The notes: a model not told the origin generated them from the letters alone. Shown: positions 25,507 through 34,990, numbered from the stretch's first letter. The stretch: DNA of 64,000 nt from Prevotella sp. (GCA_017650905.1 JAGCDZ010000046.1:20505-84504); one strand, 5' to 3'. Program-made: numbers and translations.

Positions 25507-26895
25507 TTACCTTTTTTCCTTTTCTCTGATATGTTCCTCATACTCCGCCAATTCTCGTTCTCCGATGTGAGCTAGTCCGTAGTGTTCATCGTGCTGCGAG
25601 AAGTCGAGTCCCACCTTTTCACTGTAGGCCGATACACGCATAGGAATGAGGCAGTCGATGAGTTTATATCCCAGCCAACTCATACCGAAGGTGTAGACAA
25701 ATACAATGACGATAGCCAGCAGATGGTAGAGGAAAATCACAAAACCATCCCATGTGCCCGCAATGAGGCCCTCCTGGATGAAGATACCCGTCAGCACCGT
25801 ACCGAAGATACCACCTGTGCCGTGCGTGGGGAACACATCGAGTGCATCGTCAATACGAGAGTGCGAACGCCAATAGACTGCGACGTTGCAGATGAGTGTG
25901 ATGACAAAGGCGATGAAGATGCTCTGTCCTACGGTAACGTAGCCTGCCGATGGCGTAATAGCCACCAGACCAACCACGCAACCCACGGCAGCACCCATAG
26001 CCGATGGTTTACGACCGCGCAGACAATCAAAGAATATCCACGTCATCATAGCTGTTGCCGAAGCTGTATTCGTGTTCAGGAATGCCTTGATGGCCTGTCC
26101 GTCAGCATGAAGCGAAGAGCCTGCATTGAATCCGAACCATCCTAACCACAGCATCGCCGCACCCAGCAGCACAAAGGGAATATTGGCGGGTTCACTCTTG
26201 CGCGTTTCGGCCTTACGTCGACCTAAGAAAATGGCACCTGCAAGGGCTGCAATACCTGAAGAGGCATGCACCACGATACCACCAGCGAAGTCGATGACAC
26301 CCCAACGGCAGAAAAGGCCCTCGGGATGCCATGTCATGTGGGCCAGCGGACAGTAGATGACAAAGAAGAAAAACATCATGAAGAACATGTAGGCCGAAAA
26401 ACGGACACGCTCAGCAAACGAGCCAGTAATCAGCGACGGCGTGATGATGGCGAACTTCATCTGGAATAAGGCGAACAAAGCCAGCGGAATTGTCGCACCA
26501 CCCAGTATATTACCTGCAGGCGTGGTATAAACGTCTCCACCCACGCCGTGGAACATCGGGAATGTCAGGGGATTACCAATCACACCACCGATGTCATCGC
26601 CAAAGCACAGTGAGAAGCCTATGACCACCCAAAGGACTGAAATCAGGCCCATGGCGATAAAGGATTGCAACATGGTTGAGATGACATTTTTCGCTCCTAC
26701 CATACCGCCGTAGAAGAACGACAGACCGGGTGTCATCATCAACACGAAAATCGTGGCCGTAATGAGCCACGCCACATCGGCCGCCGAAATCACCGACCAG
26801 TCACATTCAAAAGTAGGCTCGCCTACCGCCAAACCTGCAACGGCTATCAGTGTCATCGCCGCCATCAAGATTATCCAACGTCTTTTTACCTTCAT
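25507..26895 (-). CDS. amt: Ammonium transporter (first Amt copy)
   Basis: I start this 462-residue integral membrane protein at ATG 26895 (MKVKRRWIILMAAMTLIAVAG); a longer frame would run through the promoter. After a cleavable-looking leader come about 11 membrane segments with Amt signatures: MMTPGLSFFYGGMVG, IGFSLCFGDDIGG, DFAGGIVVHASSGIAALAGA and LLGAAMLWLGWFGFNAGS. The pore histidines are in HASSG and FPTHGTGG. It conducts ammonium into the cytoplasm. It leads the operon continuing to pyrG, purF, carAB and asnB, so uptake is tied to glutamine-dependent amination. Confidence 0.94.
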   Translation of the reverse strand: MKVKRRWIILMAAMTLIAVAGLAVGEPTFECDWSVISAADVAWLITATIFVLMMTPGLSFFYGGMVGAKNVISTMLQSFIAMGLISVLWVVIGFSLCFGDDIGGVIGNPLTFPMFHGVGGDVYTTPAGNILGGATIPLALFALFQMKFAIITPSLITGSFAERVRFSAYMFFMMFFFFVIYCPLAHMTWHPEGLFCRWGVIDFAGGIVVHASSGIAALAGAIFLGRRKAETRKSEPANIPFVLLGAAMLWLGWFGFNAGSSLHADGQAIKAFLNTNTASATAMMTWIFFDCLRGRKPSAMGAAVGCVVGLVAITPSAGYVTVGQSIFIAFVITLICNVAVYWRSHSRIDDALDVFPTHGTGGIFGTVLTGIFIQEGLIAGTWDGFVIFLYHLLAIVIVFVYTFGMSWLGYKLIDCLIPMRVSAYSEKVGLDFSQHDEHYGLAHIGERELAEYEEHIREKEKR

Positions 26896-26943
26896 AATCG
26901 TTTTACCTTTCTCTATATATACTTCTGTGTTGTTTTCAGGGCG

Positions 26944-26951
26944 CAAAAGTA
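26944..26951 (-). promoter_or_regulatory. -7 element for amt-pyrG-purF-carAB-asnB
   Basis: Reads TACTTTTG on the minus strand, about 50 bp before the amt start. Upstream lie motifs shared with glnK. Confidence 0.65.
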
Positions 26952-26988
26952 ATACAATTTGCATAAATAGCCACCACTTTACTAACTT

Positions 26989-27100
26989 TTTGATTGTTAA
27001 AAAACAATGCAACTTACAATTTGTAAAGTATTCGCAAAACTTTTCTTTCACTTTGCTAACGCTTTGCAGTAAAAACCTGTCATTTCGTTACAAATCGTCA
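26989..27100 (-). promoter_or_regulatory. Putative nitrogen control region upstream of amt
   Basis: Three blocks recur upstream of glnK: tttgattgttaaaa (26989-27002), ttttctttcactttg (27041-27055) and a 20-bp block at 27081-27100 that is 19/20 identical. The last contains CATTTCGTTACA (27081-27092), 130 bp from the -7 element. The dyad-like ttacaatttgtaaag (27014-27028) lies between. The regulator is unknown. Confidence 0.6.
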
Positions 27101-27114
27101 AAAGCAACAAAAAT

Positions 27115-27143
27115 CCCCTCTTTTTTAGAAAGGGGAAGAGGGG
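27115..27143 (-). terminator. Terminator after the glnK-amt-porin unit
   Basis: On the minus strand an 8-bp stem (cccctctt / aagagggg) is followed by ATTTTTG. It separates the glnK unit from the downstream amt promoter. Confidence 0.7.
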
Positions 27144-27162
27144 GGCACATGCCTAGATAAGA

Positions 27163-27867
27163 TTAAGGCTGCAGTGTGATGCCAAAGACCAGGTAGGCTT
27201 TTTGTGAACAAGGATTGCCGACCACTTGTCCGAAGATCGGTATCGAAAACGAGTCGGTCACCTTGATATCTTTCGTCGCCTTCAGCGCGAGGTTGGTGAC
27301 AGCAAAGCCCGTCGTACCATAGAAGTCAGTGGCAAATGGGACGGCACCGGCCGTAGCAGTCCAGTCGACTGAAGCAAGTTTGAATGGGACATTAGCCTCA
27401 ACATAACTGCTGTAGGCCCGCTTGCCGTCCTTATTCACACCGTCGTTACCAGCAATGTTCGTGTACCACTGGAGTGAGGCCAGTCCAAAATCGTAGCCGA
27501 TAGTGGCTTCGAAGACATGGTTCGTACCATGTGCATCATACATGAAATAACGGTTCTCCGGGTCACCACCAGCGTTAAACCAATAATCCGTGATACCAAT
27601 ATTGAATCCACCAACCGTGTAGCCGAGGGAGAGGTCAAACTCCTTTGTGTCAGTAGGATCGGCCAATCCGTAACTACCCCAGGCCGTCAGACTTAAGCCC
27701 TTATATCCGACGCCGAGTGTTGGCTGAACTGCAGTACTTCCCAAATCCTGACCACGCCAAATGTAACTACTAACGATATCTCCACTAATCGTCGTCTCTA
27801 TCTCATCCTGTGCAAAGGCGGTCATACTCATAACCATACCCATTGCAAATAAAACAATCTTTTTCAT
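27163..27867 (-). CDS. Outer-membrane beta-barrel protein encoded with Amt and PII
   Basis: The 234-residue protein has a signal peptide (MKKIVLFAMGMVMSMTAFA) followed by a small barrel with features of the TIGR02001/Gcw_chp family (SSYIWRGQDLGSTAVQPTLGVGYKGLSLTAWGSYG). Alternating aromatic strands run to the end (KAYLVFGITLQP). It follows amt in the glnK unit, so a role as outer-membrane channel under nitrogen limitation is a reasonable inference; no substrate is shown by sequence. Confidence 0.75.
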   Translation of the reverse strand: MKKIVLFAMGMVMSMTAFAQDEIETTISGDIVSSYIWRGQDLGSTAVQPTLGVGYKGLSLTAWGSYGLADPTDTKEFDLSLGYTVGGFNIGITDYWFNAGGDPENRYFMYDAHGTNHVFEATIGYDFGLASLQWYTNIAGNDGVNKDGKRAYSSYVEANVPFKLASVDWTATAGAVPFATDFYGTTGFAVTNLALKATKDIKVTDSFSIPIFGQVVGNPCSQKAYLVFGITLQP

Positions 27868-27905
27868 AACTCTTAATTATTCACTATTCAATATTCACTT
27901 TTCAC
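27868..27905. repeat. Period-7 tract (TTCACTA type) between amt and the barrel gene
   Basis: Heptamers related to attcact (tattcac, tattcaa, tattcac, ttttcac) fill the 38-bp spacer up to the next start codon. Confidence 0.75.
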
Positions 27906-29159
27906 TTAGTTATAACATGCCTCACCATGTTCGTAAATGTCGAGACCTTCCTCTTCAACGCGCTTGCCGACACGCAGACCGTGTGCCTTCTTAATGCCAT
28001 AGAAGAGTGCAAAACCACAGGCTGCAGCCCAGAGGTCGATGACCAGTATGCCAAAGCACTCAGCTCCGAAGAATCCCCAACCATGACCATAGAACGCACC
28101 GTTCGAAGTAGAGAGCAGACCTGTCATCAGTGTGCCAAGGATACCGCAGACACCATGTACAGACGAAGCACCTACGGGATCATCGATATGCAGTACATGA
28201 TCGATGAACTCAATAGCGAAGACCAGTACGATACCACACACGAGACCAATGATAATGGCTCCGAAAGGTGATACGAGATCACAACCGGCAGTGATTCCAA
28301 CAAGACCTGCCAACACACCGTTGAGCGTCAGAGAGAGTGAGGGTTTGCCATATTTCAGATAGGTGAGGAACATCGTGGCCACACCACCTGCAGCAGCAGC
28401 AAGGTTGGTGGTCAGGAATACATGCGAAATCGCGATGCGGTTCACTTCACCAGAAGCAGCAAGCTGAGAACCAGGGTTGAATCCGAACCATCCCAGCCAG
28501 AGGATAAATACACCTAAGGCAGCCATCGTCAGATTGTGACCAGGAATAGCGCGGCTCTTACCGTCCTTGCCATATTTGCCGATACGGGGTCCGAGAGCCA
28601 TGGCGCCAATCAAAGCCAGCACACCACCTACGCTATGAACGATGGCAGAGCCTGCAAAATCGTGGAATACGTCACCAAACGTCGACATCATAAAACTGTC
28701 GGCTGCATCGTTGCAGAGCCAGCCACCACCCCATGTCCAGTGACCCTCGATGGGATAGATGAACAGTGAGATAACCGCACTGTAAATAAGATACATCGAG
28801 AATTTCGTGCGCTCGGCCATAGCACCACTCACGATAGTGGCTGAGGTGGCACAGAACACCGTCTCGAAAATTAGGAAGCCCTCAACGGGCAAATCGCCTT
28901 TGTAGAAACTCAGGTCGCCCCAGTTAGGCATGCCGATAAAACCTGCGCCCTCGCTACCAAACATAAAGCCGAAGCCGAGGAAGAAGAACAGCAACGAGCC
29001 GAACATAAAGTCGACAAAGTTCTTCATTAGGATGTTGGCCGTGTTCTTGCCTCGCGTAAAACCTGCCTCACACAGCGCAAAGCCCGGCTGCATCCAGAAA
29101 ACCAACATGGCTGCCAATAGCATCCATACAGTATCGAGTGATAATCCAATTTCGTTCAT
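27906..29159 (-). CDS. amt: Ammonium transporter (second Amt copy, next to PII)
   Basis: The 417-residue membrane protein lacks the cleavable leader of the other copy and begins at the first helix (LDTVWMLLAAMLVFWMQPGFALCEAGFTRGKN). Amt signatures include FHDFAGSAIVHSVGGVLALIGA, LGVFILWLGWFGFNPGS and VHGVCGILGTLMTG. Family knowledge places trimeric Amt under block by PII, and glnK lies 97 bp upstream on the same transcript. Confidence 0.94.
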   Translation of the reverse strand: MNEIGLSLDTVWMLLAAMLVFWMQPGFALCEAGFTRGKNTANILMKNFVDFMFGSLLFFFLGFGFMFGSEGAGFIGMPNWGDLSFYKGDLPVEGFLIFETVFCATSATIVSGAMAERTKFSMYLIYSAVISLFIYPIEGHWTWGGGWLCNDAADSFMMSTFGDVFHDFAGSAIVHSVGGVLALIGAMALGPRIGKYGKDGKSRAIPGHNLTMAALGVFILWLGWFGFNPGSQLAASGEVNRIAISHVFLTTNLAAAAGGVATMFLTYLKYGKPSLSLTLNGVLAGLVGITAGCDLVSPFGAIIIGLVCGIVLVFAIEFIDHVLHIDDPVGASSVHGVCGILGTLMTGLLSTSNGAFYGHGWGFFGAECFGILVIDLWAAACGFALFYGIKKAHGLRVGKRVEEEGLDIYEHGEACYN

Positions 29160-29256
29160 AACATTATTATTTTATACAACAGATTTCACTGATTGCAAGG
29201 ATTAAAACATTGCATTATATTTCATTTAATCCGCTTAATCCGTTGTCGTTAAACTT

Positions 29257-29604
29257 CTATTTCTTGTCTCTTAATACGGTGTCGCCGTGCTCACCTGTGC
29301 GGATACTCCATGTATCTATCATATCGCTCACGAAGATACGGCCATCACCGACCTCCCCCGTGTGTGCCACTTTCAATATCACCTTCACTGTCGGCTCCAC
29401 CAGTGGTTCACGACAAACGATGGTCAGTGCTACACGCTCTATCACATCCGTTGAATACTGCACGCCACGATAGATCCTTTCCTGTCGGCTCTGTCCGATG
29501 CCGTGTACGTTATGGTACTCAAACCAGTCGATGTCCGAATTGAGCAAGGCCTCCTTGACCTCCTCAAACTTCGTTTTCCTGATAATTGCTTCAATCTTTT
29601 TCAT
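29257..29604 (-). CDS. glnK: PII nitrogen signal protein GlnK/GlnB
   Basis: The 115-residue protein is a PII trimer subunit (MKKIEAIIRKTKFEEVKEAL). The T-loop keeps YRGVQY, with the usual Tyr positions, and the nucleotide loop keeps TGEVGDGRIFV and RTGEHGD. Residues around DWFEYHNVHGIGQ differ from proteobacterial PII. It senses ATP/ADP and 2-oxoglutarate. As first gene before amt it is best called GlnK. Whether the T-loop tyrosine is modified cannot be read from sequence. Confidence 0.93.
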   Translation of the reverse strand: MKKIEAIIRKTKFEEVKEALLNSDIDWFEYHNVHGIGQSRQERIYRGVQYSTDVIERVALTIVCREPLVEPTVKVILKVAHTGEVGDGRIFVSDMIDTWSIRTGEHGDTVLRDKK

Positions 29605-29900
29605 ACCTTTTTACCTTATTAATTATTACTAACTCTAAACCCTCTCTTTGGGTTACACTTTGATAATTATCGAGTGCAAAATTACAACGTTTTGATAAAT
29701 ATTCATTCGTTTTTCTTTCACTTTGATTGTTAAAACTTTCACAAACTGACACTTTGTAAACAATTTGAAGCATTTTTATTCCATTTTGTTACACTTTGTC
29801 TCATAACATCTGCATTTCATTACAAATCGTCATATCTGCTAGATTTGTGTGCGTGCACATATTGTTGACATATATCAAAAAGAGTGTCAACAAAACAAAA
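29605..29900 (-). promoter_or_regulatory. glnK control region with phased CACTTTG boxes
   Basis: The -7 element TAATTTTG (29677-29684, minus) lies about 70 bp before glnK. CACTTTG occurs at 29656, 29719, 29750 and 29792, spaced 63, 31 and 42 bp, close to whole helical turns. Two copies of the CATTTYRTTACA motif lie at 29782-29793 and 29813-29824, 98 and 129 bp from the -7 element. The 12-mer TTACACTTTGTC (29789-29800) recurs before gltB. Confidence 0.6.
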
Positions 29901-29931
29901 CGTCCTGCCATTCTCAGTGAATGGCAGGGCG
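29901..29931. terminator. Bidirectional terminator between the thioesterase gene and the glnK region
   Basis: A 12-bp stem with one G-T pair (cgtcctgccatt / aatggcagggcg), 7-nt loop, T-run on the plus side and A-rich sequence on the other. It ends the minus-strand ilv operon. Confidence 0.85.
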
Positions 29932-29966
29932 TTTTTATTTCAGCTATTAGAAGAGTCTTATGAGTA

Positions 29967-30728
29967 TCAAAGAACAAATTGCACTTTGCTGCGGCAGACC
30001 TCTACGGGATCAGATGTCTCATCGGAAGTTTTCATGATACGGATGCAATATTCATTTTTGCCTTCTTGCATTTCCCTATAGAACGAGAGCTTATCACCCT
30101 GATGAGCCTCAGCCACATAAGCGATTTCAAAGCGGCGGATACGGTGTTCACGATACCAGTCTAAATCCCAGAGGTCGAGCACATGCTCGATATACTTTAC
30201 GGAATTGATATGGCCGTTGATGTCGACATCGTTATAATGGGTATCAATGGTTCTGACAAATTCAGCCTCGTCCGTCATCTTCACGCGGCCACCCTTGTCG
30301 ATGGGACATTCCTTATCTTTCACAATCCAGTTGTTGATAGCACCATTGTCGATGGCAAAAATATCCGTCGGCTGGCGGCTCTCGGTATCGATCATCGCCC
30401 AGATGCTGCGTCCGTAACCATAGATTTTGCTATCCTCCCCTACTACACGGAAATTACGTGAGGTGAAATAACGCATGGCCGACTCCACCCAGGTCTCCAC
30501 ATTAAACCTGGTATACATCAGCGGCATCTCATCCATCTCGATGGCGAGGCGCGAGAGCACCCACGAACGGTTAATGGTGAGTAGATACTTCATGCCGAAA
30601 CCACGGTCAGTGGAATGAAAATCGGCAGCGTTGAGCATGTGGTTGCCCAAATGTCCCATAAAGAGCCGCTGCGAGAAGTCGCAGTGGAAAGGCTCTGATA
30701 TAAAAGGATAGATACCTACTTTATCCAT
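29967..30728 (-). CDS. Acyl-ACP thioesterase
   Basis: The 253-residue protein is a double hot-dog acyl-ACP thioesterase that releases fatty acids from acyl carrier protein. The second hot-dog carries the conserved stretch HYNDVDINGHINSVKYIEHVLD (Asn and His). It overlaps the end of ilvN by 8 bp, so it is translated as part of the branched-chain operon. Its genetic link to ilvD-ilvB-ilvN suggests a role with branched-chain-derived acyl chains, which is inference. Confidence 0.88.
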   Translation of the reverse strand: MDKVGIYPFISEPFHCDFSQRLFMGHLGNHMLNAADFHSTDRGFGMKYLLTINRSWVLSRLAIEMDEMPLMYTRFNVETWVESAMRYFTSRNFRVVGEDSKIYGYGRSIWAMIDTESRQPTDIFAIDNGAINNWIVKDKECPIDKGGRVKMTDEAEFVRTIDTHYNDVDINGHINSVKYIEHVLDLWDLDWYREHRIRRFEIAYVAEAHQGDKLSFYREMQEGKNEYCIRIMKTSDETSDPVEVCRSKVQFVL

Positions 30729-31263
30729 TCTCTCTCTCTTCCAAGAACGCGCTCACCTGTTCCTGCATGCCTCGGGTGACGGCAATACGACCAGAACGGG
30801 TATACTGCAACACACAACCAAAGGCATCAAGCGCACGATATAGTGAAATAATATCCTCTGTGACACCATACTTCATCACGATGGTATAGGTTGGATTCAC
30901 CTCTATCATATGGGCATCGAAACGACGGATGGTGCGTGAGATCTCAGGATTCTCCATCACCATCGGCGTAGCGAGCTTATAAAGACCTGACTCCCGGATA
31001 AACAACTGATCATCCGTAAAATAATTGGCCTTTACCACGTCGATTTTCTTCTCTATCTGACGGGCGATCTTGATGATCTGATCCTCATCGCTCCAGGCTG
31101 TAATCGTGTACTTATGAACCCCTGGGATACTGGAGGCCGACACATTTAGGCTCTCAATATTCACTTGACGACGCGTAAAAACAGCCGTCACCTGATTCAG
31201 GATACCAGCTACGTTTTCAGAGTATACAAGCAGCGTATATAGTTTCTTCTTATTCTCTTCCAT
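30721..31263 (-). CDS. ilvN: Acetolactate synthase small (regulatory) subunit IlvN
   Basis: The 180-residue protein has an N-terminal ACT domain (YTLLVYSENVAGILNQVTAVFTRRQVNIESLNVS) and a C-terminal domain, as in valine-sensitive regulatory subunits. It binds IlvB and confers feedback control. It lies 11 bp after ilvB. Confidence 0.94.
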   Translation of the reverse strand: MEENKKKLYTLLVYSENVAGILNQVTAVFTRRQVNIESLNVSASSIPGVHKYTITAWSDEDQIIKIARQIEKKIDVVKANYFTDDQLFIRESGLYKLATPMVMENPEISRTIRRFDAHMIEVNPTYTIVMKYGVTEDIISLYRALDAFGCVLQYTRSGRIAVTRGMQEQVSAFLEERENG

Positions 31264-31274
31264 TCTCTTACCTC

Positions 31275-32981
31275 TTATATCTCCAACATCATTTGATCAA
31301 CATTCATACCCGGAGGAGTCATCGGCAGTACGTTGTCCTCTTCCTTGATGGCACATTCAAGAATAAACGGACCGTCTGTCTTCAACATTTGCTCAACGGC
31401 AGTAGCCAGATCCTTACGCTCAGTCAAAGCCAAATATGGAATGCCATAGCCCTTTGCAATCATAGAGTAGTCGGGATTCATCATCTTGGTAAACGACTTA
31501 CGTCGCAACCAGAACATATCCTGCCACTGACGCACATTGCCAAGATAGTGGTTGTTCATCACAATCATTTTCACCGGAGCCTTCTGTTCCATAATGGTAC
31601 CAAGTTCCTCGATACACATCTGGAAGCCGCCGTCGCCCATGAAACAACAGACGGTGCGATCGGGTGCTGCAAAGGTTGCCCCAATAGCGGCAGGCATGCC
31701 ATAACCCATTGTGCCAAGACCACCACTGGTACAGATACTACGCTTATGGTGATACTTGAAGTAACGAGTTGCAAACAACTGGTTCTGACCTACATCCGTC
31801 ACAAGCACGGCATCATCTGGTGTTTGTTCTGCCACCACATTCACTACCTCGCCCATCAACAACGGACCCTCCTTGGGATGGATGGCAGGTTCAATCACCT
31901 TCTCACGTTCCATCCGATCGAGCGGCTTGAACGAATCACGCCACTCCTGATGATTATTCTTATGAAGCAAAGCAGTGATAGCCGGGAGCGACTCTTTACA
32001 GTCAGCCACCACAGCCACATCAGTCTTTACATTTTTATCTATCTCACTGCGGTCAATATCGAGATGGATGACCTTTGCCTGCTTGGCATAGGTCTTCAGA
32101 TTGCCTGTCACACGATCACTGAATCGCATGCCGATAGCAATCAGCACGTCACATTCCTGCTCCTTGAGATTGACGGCATAATTACCATGCATACCAAGCA
32201 TGCCTACGTTGAGTGGATGATTTGAGGGAAGGGCGGACAGACCAAGCATTGTACGACCTGCAGGAATACCTGCTTTTTCCAAGAATCGAATCAATTCGCT
32301 TTGTGCATTGCCAAGTTCCACACCTTGTCCCACAAGTGCCAAGGGTTTCTTGGCATTGTTGATGAGTTCTGCAGCCTGACGCACAGCCTCAGCATCGAGT
32401 TTCGGATAGGGCACATAGGAACGCACGAAATTAACCTTGCTCGGCTCCCAGTCGATCTCCTCAACCTGAGCATTCTTGGCAAAGTCAAGCACCACAGGAC
32501 CTGGGCGACCTGTGCGGGCAATGTAGAATGCACGACTTACAGCCCACGCCACATCTTCTGCATGACGGATCTGATAACTCCACTTTGTGATTGGCTGCGA
32601 CACACCCACAAGGTCTACCTCCTGAAATGCATCAGTACCAAGGGCACCAATGGCCACCTGACCGGCAATAACTACAATCGGTGTGGAGTCGAGCATGGCA
32701 TCGGCCACACCTGTCAGTGTATTGGTTACACCAGGACCACTGGTCACCAAAGCGACGCCCACCTCACCCGAGACACGGGCATAACCCTCAGCAGCATGGG
32801 TGGCTCCCTGTTCGTGGCGCACCAAGATATGGTCGAAACATTTCTTCTCACCGCGCGTGTAGTCGAAAAGTGCGTCATAAACAGGCATAATACTGCCACC
32901 AGGGTAACCGAAGATGGTCTTCACTCCTTCTGCCTGCAACGCCCTCATCAACGCCTTTGATCCTGTAATTCTATCTCTCAT
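31275..32981 (-). CDS. ilvB: Acetolactate synthase large (catalytic) subunit IlvB
   Basis: The 568-residue thiamine diphosphate enzyme condenses pyruvate with pyruvate or 2-oxobutyrate. It shows the activating Glu region (HILVRHEQGATHAAEGYARVSG), the FAD-binding central domain and the thiamine diphosphate/Mg site GDGGFQMCIEELGTIMEQKAPVKMIVMNN. Full length. The 39-bp spacer to ilvD contains an imperfect repeat (ttgaccagtc / ttgactagtc). Confidence 0.96.
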   Translation of the reverse strand: MRDRITGSKALMRALQAEGVKTIFGYPGGSIMPVYDALFDYTRGEKKCFDHILVRHEQGATHAAEGYARVSGEVGVALVTSGPGVTNTLTGVADAMLDSTPIVVIAGQVAIGALGTDAFQEVDLVGVSQPITKWSYQIRHAEDVAWAVSRAFYIARTGRPGPVVLDFAKNAQVEEIDWEPSKVNFVRSYVPYPKLDAEAVRQAAELINNAKKPLALVGQGVELGNAQSELIRFLEKAGIPAGRTMLGLSALPSNHPLNVGMLGMHGNYAVNLKEQECDVLIAIGMRFSDRVTGNLKTYAKQAKVIHLDIDRSEIDKNVKTDVAVVADCKESLPAITALLHKNNHQEWRDSFKPLDRMEREKVIEPAIHPKEGPLLMGEVVNVVAEQTPDDAVLVTDVGQNQLFATRYFKYHHKRSICTSGGLGTMGYGMPAAIGATFAAPDRTVCCFMGDGGFQMCIEELGTIMEQKAPVKMIVMNNHYLGNVRQWQDMFWLRRKSFTKMMNPDYSMIAKGYGIPYLALTERKDLATAVEQMLKTDGPFILECAIKEEDNVLPMTPPGMNVDQMMLEI

Positions 32982-33020
32982 AGTCTTTGTTTTCTAGATT
33001 GACCAGTCTTACTAGTTTGA

Positions 33021-34823
33021 CTAGTCTATGATTCTAATTCCGCCTTTGTCGGCTGAAGAAACACTCTGAGCATAAGCGCGCAAAGCCTTCGAGACTATGC
33101 GGTTGCGCTTCAGCGGCTGCTGGGGACGTGCCGCTAGCTCCTCATCGGAGAGCTTCACATTAATGCTTCGCGTGGGGATGTCGATGACGATGATGTCACC
33201 ATCCTTGATCTTGCCGATATTACCACCATTGGCAGCCTCGGGCGAGATATGGCCGATGCTCAAACCTGATGTTCCACCTGAGAAGCGACCGTCGGTAATC
33301 AGCGCACATTCCTTACCCAAATGCATCGACTTGATATAGCTCGTAGGATAGAGCATCTCCTGCATTCCAGGACCACCCTTCGGCCCCTCGTGGGTAATCA
33401 CCACGCAGTCGCCACTCTTCACCTTACCACCAAGGATTCCCTCACAGGCATCTTCCTGAGAGTCGAAAACCACAGCCGGACCTTCGAAATGCCAGAGGCT
33501 CTCGTCAACACCAGCGGTCTTCACCACACAGCCGTCCTGGGCGATATTGCCAAAGAGAACAGCCAATCCACCATCCTTTGTATATGCATGCTGCAGGTCG
33601 CGGATGCAACCCTCGGAACGGTCGATATCGAGTGTACCCCACTCTTCTGACTGTGAGCCCATCTTCGTCGAGAAACGGTTACCAGGAGCCGTCTGATAGA
33701 TACGGTCCGCCTCGGCATCAGTAGCACCATCTACAATACTATATTTCTTTAGAGCCTCGGCCAACGTCATACCATCCACACGAATCGCAGAGCCATCCAC
33801 AAGACCACCCTTGTTCAATTCATTCAGGATACCCAGGATTCCACCAGCACGGCCGCACTCCTGAACACTGTATTTCTGCGTGTTGGGAGCCAGTTTACAA
33901 AGGCAAGGCACCTTGCGGCTCAGCGCATCGATATCTTTCATCGTAAAGTCCGTTCCTGCCTCCTGAGCCACAGCCAACAGATGGAGCACGGTATTCGTAC
34001 TTCCACCCATCGCAATATCGAGTGCCATTGCGTTCATGAAAGCCTTACGGGTGGCGATGCTGCGAGGCAATACGCTCTCGTCGCCGTCTTCATAATAAGC
34101 GAAGGCATTCTTCACCACCTGACGGGCAGCAGCCTTGAAAAGTTCGATACGATTGGTATGGGTAGCCAGGATGGTACCATTACCTGGCAGACTCAATCCG
34201 ATGGCTTCTGTTAAAGAGTTCATCGAGTTGGCCGTGAACATTCCTGAACATGAACCGCAGCCAGGACAAGCACATTCTTCTATCTCCTTAATTTCTTCAT
34301 CAGTGACAGAAGGATCGGCACCCTTCACCATCGCCGTAATCAAGTCGGCATTCTCGCCACGCCAACGACCTGCTTCCATCGGACCACCGCTGCAGAACAC
34401 CGTAGGGATGTTCAGTCGCATCGACGCCATCAGCATGCCTGGCGTCACTTTGTCGCAGTTCGAGATGCAGATCATGGCGTCGGCCTTGTGGGCATTCACC
34501 ATATATTCCACACTATCTGCGATGATGTCGCGTGAGGGCAGCGAATAGAGCATACCGTCATGACCCATGGCGATACCATCGTCGATAGCAATGGTATTGA
34601 ACTCTGCAGCAAAACAGCCCATTTTCTCGATTTCGGCCTTCACAATCTGTCCAATCTCGTGCAGATGCGTATGACCTGGCACAAACTGGGTAAAGGAGTT
34701 CACGATGGCGATGATAGGTTTACCGAAATGCTCATGTTTCATACCCGTTGCCACCCATAACGCACGAGCACCTGCCATACGACGACCCTCTGTGCAGACA
34801 GCACTCCTCAACTGATGTTTCAT
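33021..34823 (-). CDS. ilvD: Dihydroxy-acid dehydratase IlvD
   Basis: Starting at ATG 34823 ([21 protein letters not shown]) the protein has 600 residues. It removes water from dihydroxy acids to give the 2-oxo acid precursors of valine and isoleucine. Iron-sulphur cysteines are in [10 protein letters not shown] and [17 protein letters not shown], and the C-terminal region [20 protein letters not shown] is conserved. An upstream in-frame ATG at 34910 would include the promoter. First gene of the operon ilvD-ilvB-ilvN-thioesterase. Confidence 0.95.
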   Translation of the reverse strand: MKHQLRSAVCTEGRRMAGARALWVATGMKHEHFGKPIIAIVNSFTQFVPGHTHLHEIGQIVKAEIEKMGCFAAEFNTIAIDDGIAMGHDGMLYSLPSRDIIADSVEYMVNAHKADAMICISNCDKVTPGMLMASMRLNIPTVFCSGGPMEAGRWRGENADLITAMVKGADPSVTDEEIKEIEECACPGCGSCSGMFTANSMNSLTEAIGLSLPGNGTILATHTNRIELFKAAARQVVKNAFAYYEDGDESVLPRSIATRKAFMNAMALDIAMGGSTNTVLHLLAVAQEAGTDFTMKDIDALSRKVPCLCKLAPNTQKYSVQECGRAGGILGILNELNKGGLVDGSAIRVDGMTLAEALKKYSIVDGATDAEADRIYQTAPGNRFSTKMGSQSEEWGTLDIDRSEGCIRDLQHAYTKDGGLAVLFGNIAQDGCVVKTAGVDESLWHFEGPAVVFDSQEDACEGILGGKVKSGDCVVITHEGPKGGPGMQEMLYPTSYIKSMHLGKECALITDGRFSGGTSGLSIGHISPEAANGGNIGKIKDGDIIVIDIPTRSINVKLSDEELAARPQQPLKRNRIVSKALRAYAQSVSSADKGGIRIID

Positions 34824-34856
34824 ATCCTTATTTAGTTTAATTTCGAAATTATTGCG

Positions 34857-34864
34857 CAAAATTA
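34857..34864 (-). promoter_or_regulatory. -7 element for ilvD operon
   Basis: Reads TAATTTTG on the minus strand, 33 bp before the ilvD start. The nitrogen-type motifs are not seen upstream of it. Confidence 0.6.
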
Positions 34865-34933
34865 CACTAAATCTCCCAAACAGCCAACATTTTCGCAAAA
34901 AAAACGCCAAAATGCCACTTATTTGATAAAATT

Positions 34934-34963
34934 GGGGCTCGATACTTCACAGTGTCGAGCCCC
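34934..34963. terminator. Terminator after glnN
   Basis: A 12-bp stem with one G-T pair around ggggctcga/tcgagcccc and a 6-nt loop; on the minus strand it is followed by AATTTTATC. It ends the dapF-dapL-glnN transcript before the ilvD promoter. Confidence 0.75.
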
Positions 34964-34990
34964 TCGCAAACTTCAAACAACCAAAAAAGG

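Noticed and set aside
25507-27051. Longer N-terminus for the first Amt (start at 27051)
   Set aside because: The extra 52 residues would be encoded by the promoter and the shared upstream motifs, and the natural leader begins at ATG 26895.
31293-32225. 310-codon open frame opposite ilvB
   Set aside because: Mirror frame of a conserved enzyme; composition rich in His, Cys and Thr as expected for an antisense shadow.
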